Source of the DNA: Anaerolineae bacterium
Lineage (GTDB): Bacteria; Chloroflexota; Anaerolineae; JAFGEY01
Assembly: GCA_016929205.1 (NCBI GenBank)
Contig: JAFGJF010000505.1
Coordinates: forward strand, 1 to 9,473
DNA: 9,473 bases
Direction of reading: 5' to 3'
Shown here: one piece after another, positions 7,203 to 9,473 of the stretch
How the letters are laid out: every line of letters begins with the position of its first letter
Position numbering within the stretch: the stretch's first letter is position 1
Position numbers and translations under genes: made by a program
The notes under the pieces: model-generated
What the model saw: only the letters and a program-made list of their open reading frames with translations
The model's database searches: none
Told to the model about the DNA's origin: nothing

Positions 7203-7994
7203 TCAAGTTTTTTTTGTGCGAGACTGGAGCCTGACCCAACCGGCCAATCCGGCTAGCCCGCCCGTCAAGAGCAGCCACGTCCCGGGTTCGGGGATCTCGA
7301 CCGGGCCGGTGCTGTAAGTGATGGTCAGCAGCGGCGTTGAGCTGGCATCGGCCCACATACGCCCGTACGCGGCGACGGCCCAGCCGTCGCCGACCATCGC
7401 GTCCGGCGCGGGGGCGCTGGAGAGCATCAGTCCCTGGTTGGCGATGCTGCCGTTTGCCCATCCCTCGACCAGGTTGGTGACCGTCCACTGCATCCAGCCG
7501 GCGCCATCCGCTGAAGCGCGCGTCGTGCTGTCTGCTGCCACGTTGCTCACTGCCGGCCGCCCTGCCCAGGTCACGCTTTCGTCCCAATCGGCCAGCACCC
7601 GGTATGCGCCCAGGTTGGCCGATCCGGCAAAGGGCCAGTCAAAAACATATACCTGGAGCGTTGCGCTGTGTATCGTCGCGTCGGCGGGCAGCGAGATCGG
7701 AAAATAAAGATAGGTGCGTGCTTGGTGAATCAGGCCCGATATCGGACCAACGTAATTGCCAAACACCAGGACCTGGTTGCTGGCGTCGGCGGTCCACCCG
7801 GTAGGACGCTGCGAAAAGACGCCCACGCTGCGCCCGGTACCGGCGTCGAGTCGGATGGTGACCGTCTGTGTCGATTGTCCTCGGACGGTGGTCGAGCCTG
7901 TGAGGACCAAGAGCAGGGTTAACATGATCAGTGTGGATGCGCGCTTGGTTCTCACACGATGTTTAGGGCGTGCAACCCAATCTTTGTTGTACAT
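7203..7994 (-). CDS. Exported DNRLRE-domain protein with PEP-CTERM-like sorting tail
   Basis: A 263-residue protein. It has a basic N-terminus and a signal-peptide hydrophobic core at about residues 21-33, then a DNRLRE-like domain at about 45-228. Diagnostic segments are RTYLYFPISLPADATIHSATL (split as RTYLYFPISL and PADATIHSATL, 93-113), WDESVTWAGRPAV (137-149) and WTVTNLVEGWANG (170-182). Such domains are found in many bacterial secreted and surface proteins and are non-catalytic. The C-terminus carries IPEPGTW (234-240), a hydrophobic stretch to about residue 254 and a basic tail RLQSRTKKT. This is the three-part layout of PEP-CTERM signals cut by exosortases. The ATG at 7994 is chosen over a TTG at 8009 because that TTG overlaps the Shine-Dalgarno. 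It is first in a two-gene operon with its own likely promoter upstream. No exosortase is in the window. Domain call fairly firm; sorting inferred from layout. Confidence 0.85.
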   Translation of the reverse strand: MYNKDWVARPKHRVRTKRASTLIMLTLLLVLTGSTTVRGQSTQTVTIRLDAGTGRSVGVFSQRPTGWTADASNQVLVFGNYVGPISGLIHQARTYLYFPISLPADATIHSATLQVYVFDWPFAGSANLGAYRVLADWDESVTWAGRPAVSNVAADSTTRASADGAGWMQWTVTNLVEGWANGSIANQGLMLSSAPAPDAMVGDGWAVAAYGRMWADASSTPLLTITYSTGPVEIPEPGTWLLLTGGLAGLAGWVRLQSRTKKT

Positions 7995-8000
7995 AATAGT

Positions 8001-8006
8001 CTCCTT
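8001..8006 (-). promoter_or_regulatory. Shine-Dalgarno that fixes the start at 7994
   Basis: AAGGAG on the minus strand lies 6 bases before the ATG at 7992-7994. An in-frame TTG at 8009 would place the ribosome site inside the coding sequence, so the ATG is preferred. Confidence 0.85.
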
Positions 8007-8102
8007 CAATCATCGTCATTCCCCCGTTTTGTTATGCTTTTTCGGCCAGACCGGAACATGGCCATCCTGGTATCACGAATAACGAACCTCTCTCGTATAC
8101 TT

Positions 8103-8111
8103 ATTATAACA
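8103..8111 (-). promoter_or_regulatory. Extended -10 promoter of the two-gene exported-protein operon
   Basis: The minus strand reads TGTTATAAT, a perfect -10 hexamer (8103-8108) with the TGn extension. No good -35 box is seen at the usual distance, which fits an extended -10 promoter. Transcription would begin near 8096, leaving a leader of about 100 bases before the ATG at 7994. That leader holds a small inverted repeat GGCCA / TGGCC (8044-8048 with 8059-8063) of unknown meaning. Confidence 0.6.
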
Positions 8112-8141
8112 CAAAAGGACTGCCGGCACCGGAATTGGCCA

Positions 8142-9473
8142 TCATTTTTGCCGCGAGTTCGGCCGTTCGTTTCGCCGCGAGATCAGCGACAGCCACCACA
8201 TTTGCCATCTCAAGCGCCGCCATTGTCCTTCTATCCGGCGGCGATCCGGCGGCCCTATGGCGCGAGCGCTGTAGCTGGCACGCACATACGCTTCGCTGAG
8301 GATGGTGACCCCTTGTTTGACCTGTGCGATCAAGGCAAGCCGGCTTTTCTGGTCACGGGGCCAACGTACGGCGCGCGCGTCGATCGCCTGCGCCAGGTAA
8401 GCGCCGTACTCGGCCGGTGTCTCGTGCGGGTGGCGCACTCTTGCCAACCACGATCCGGCTCGAGTCATTTGTTCGTAAGCAAGCGCGATGCCTTGGCGCG
8501 AATCAAGTCGCCGCACTCGCCGCCAGGCCCACCACCACCTGGCCAGTAGCACCGACACGATCAGCCCGATCGTCAGGGCGAAATAGAGCCGCCAGTCGTC
8601 ACGTTTCCGGTCCCACCAGGCACGCACCGCTACAGCCCACGTTCTTTTGGGTAGTGCCATCACGCCGGCTTCCGGAGCCTGTTCAAGTGGGACGCCGCTG
8701 CCCACCGGGCGCTCGAACCGGCTCAGGGACGCCGTTGGTTCAAACGGGATCCAGCCATGTTTGGGGAAATAGACTTCGGGCCACGAATGCGCGTCCAGCT
8801 CGGTCACGGTATAGCACCCATTTTCCGGGGCATACGATCCCATCGCGTATCCCACCGCCAGCCTGGACGGGAGGCCTGCGGCGCGCGCCAGGACGACAAA
8901 GGAGGAGGCATAATAATCGCAGTATCCTCGCTGCAGCTCGAACAAAAAGTAATCCACCGCGTCGCGCCCTGCCGGCGGGGAGGGAATCTGCAAATCGTAC
9001 GGGAAATGACGCAAATAGGCTTCGATAGCCCGTGCTTTATCGTATGCCGTTGCCGTGCCCTGTATGACCTGGTTGGCCAGCCGCAAGACGCGCTCGGGCA
9101 CGTTCGCAGGCAAGGGGAGATACGTCTCGGCAATCTGTTCGGGATCCGTCTCAGGTGCGGCGTTCAGTTGCTCCTCCGATGCCACAGGCACTTGAGAAAA
9201 AACGACATAATCGCTGCTCGCTCCCTGCAGGGCGATCAAATCGGCACTGTTTCGCTGTCTGCTCTGCACGGCTTGATCGACAAATTGTGGTTCGCCGACC
9301 GCATACAAGGTTGTGCCGTGGGGCAGGTGGATCAGGTAGTGCTGCTCCAGGGGCCGGGTCGGCGTGAAAACGAAGGATGGCATGACCGGTTCGTATGGGG
9401 CGACGTCGACCACCAAATCGGGGCCGTTGAACCAGCGAGTGCCGTCAAACCGGGCATAGGTCGTGCCGCGCCA
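8142..9473 (-). CDS. Membrane-anchored transglutaminase-like protein (TgpA/DUF4129 type), 5' end outside window
   Basis: The frame is open to the window edge, leaving 443 C-terminal residues. Counted from the edge, the first residues (WRGTTYARFDGTRW) match the region just after the multi-membrane DUF3488 part of TgpA-like proteins, so the membrane domain lies upstream. The transglutaminase core covers about 150-250: the nucleophile cysteine in RGYCDYYASS (C185), the histidine in DAHSWPEVYF (H229), and GWIPFEPT (E245) where many relatives have Asp. One membrane segment follows at about 295-312. A basic, Arg/Trp-rich cytoplasmic tail of about 130 residues follows and resembles DUF4129 (RxxExPAEY-like HETPAEYGAYL). 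The topology puts the papain-like active site outside the cell. The family is widespread and poorly understood; in Pseudomonas TgpA is reported as essential. The gene next to it is not co-transcribed for certain, as a promoter lies between. Family firm; substrate unknown. Confidence 0.92.
   Translation of the reverse strand, partial: WRGTTYARFDGTRWFNGPDLVVDVAPYEPVMPSFVFTPTRPLEQHYLIHLPHGTTLYAVGEPQFVDQAVQSRQRNSADLIALQGASSDYVVFSQVPVASEEQLNAAPETDPEQIAETYLPLPANVPERVLRLANQVIQGTATAYDKARAIEAYLRHFPYDLQIPSPPAGRDAVDYFLFELQRGYCDYYASSFVVLARAAGLPSRLAVGYAMGSYAPENGCYTVTELDAHSWPEVYFPKHGWIPFEPTASLSRFERPVGSGVPLEQAPEAGVMALPKRTWAVAVRAWWDRKRDDWRLYFALTIGLIVSVLLARWWWAWRRVRRLDSRQGIALAYEQMTRAGSWLARVRHPHETPAEYGAYLAQAIDARAVRWPRDQKSRLALIAQVKQGVTILSEAYVRASYSARAIGPPDRRRIEGQWRRLRWQMWWLSLISRRNERPNSRQK

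Noticed and set aside
7183..7587. Upstream extension of the 437-residue protein, giving a 572-residue open frame
   Set aside because: It overlaps the DNRLRE gene in another frame, lacks any sensible domain, and would bury a strong Shine-Dalgarno and a signal peptide inside the protein.
7995..8009. TTG start at 8009 for the DNRLRE protein
   Set aside because: It would place the AAGGAG ribosome site inside the coding sequence; the ATG at 7994 has ideal spacing to it.
8324..9028. Plus-strand open frame opposite the transglutaminase gene
   Set aside because: Arg/Pro-rich shadow with no domain; the opposite strand carries an unmistakable transglutaminase core.

Overview
The window looks like chromosomal DNA from a member of the Chloroflexota, probably Anaerolineae or Caldilineae. 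This rests on inference from gene types and protein style, not on a marker gene: a Ser/Thr kinase with a long Thr-Pro-Ala linker and an extracellular tail, a very large double-FtsX permease, a TgpA-like transglutaminase with a DUF4129-like tail, and secreted proteins of beta-sandwich type. Base composition is moderately GC-rich and Shine-Dalgarno sites are easy to see. No rRNA, tRNA, CRISPR array, insertion sequence or phage gene was found.

Layout. Bases 1-717 (+) hold the 3' part of an M55 D-aminopeptidase (DppA family), closed by a clear intrinsic terminator at 748-779. Everything else is on the minus strand and converges on that terminator. Reading in the direction of transcription: the C-terminal part of a membrane-anchored transglutaminase (9473-8142); a promoter at about 8103-8111; a two-gene operon of exported proteins, namely a DNRLRE-type protein with a PEP-CTERM-like tail (7994-7203) and a 437-residue protein with two similar beta-sandwich-like domains (7182-5869); a 267-base intergenic region with a textbook sigma70 promoter and a structured leader; and a kinase-permease pair, a receptor-type Ser/Thr kinase (5601-3727) followed 48 bases later by a 956-residue FtsX/MacB-type ABC permease (3678-808).

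How the genes may work together (inference). All the minus-strand products act at or outside the membrane, so the segment reads as a cell-envelope region. The kinase and permease are probably co-transcribed, and no ATPase for the permease lies in the window. The two exported proteins have no recognisable catalytic domain and look like surface or matrix components. The PEP-CTERM-like tail would need an exosortase encoded elsewhere.

Points most worth a second look: the kinase promoter has a run of seven G in its 17-base spacer; its leader can fold into a compact three-way junction; the kinase linker is built from two different in-frame tandem repeats; a PEP-CTERM-like tail occurs in a probable Chloroflexota protein; and a permease without an ATPase is paired with a kinase. 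I did not find a clearly new defence or mobile system. All intergenic stretches are shorter than 300 bases.
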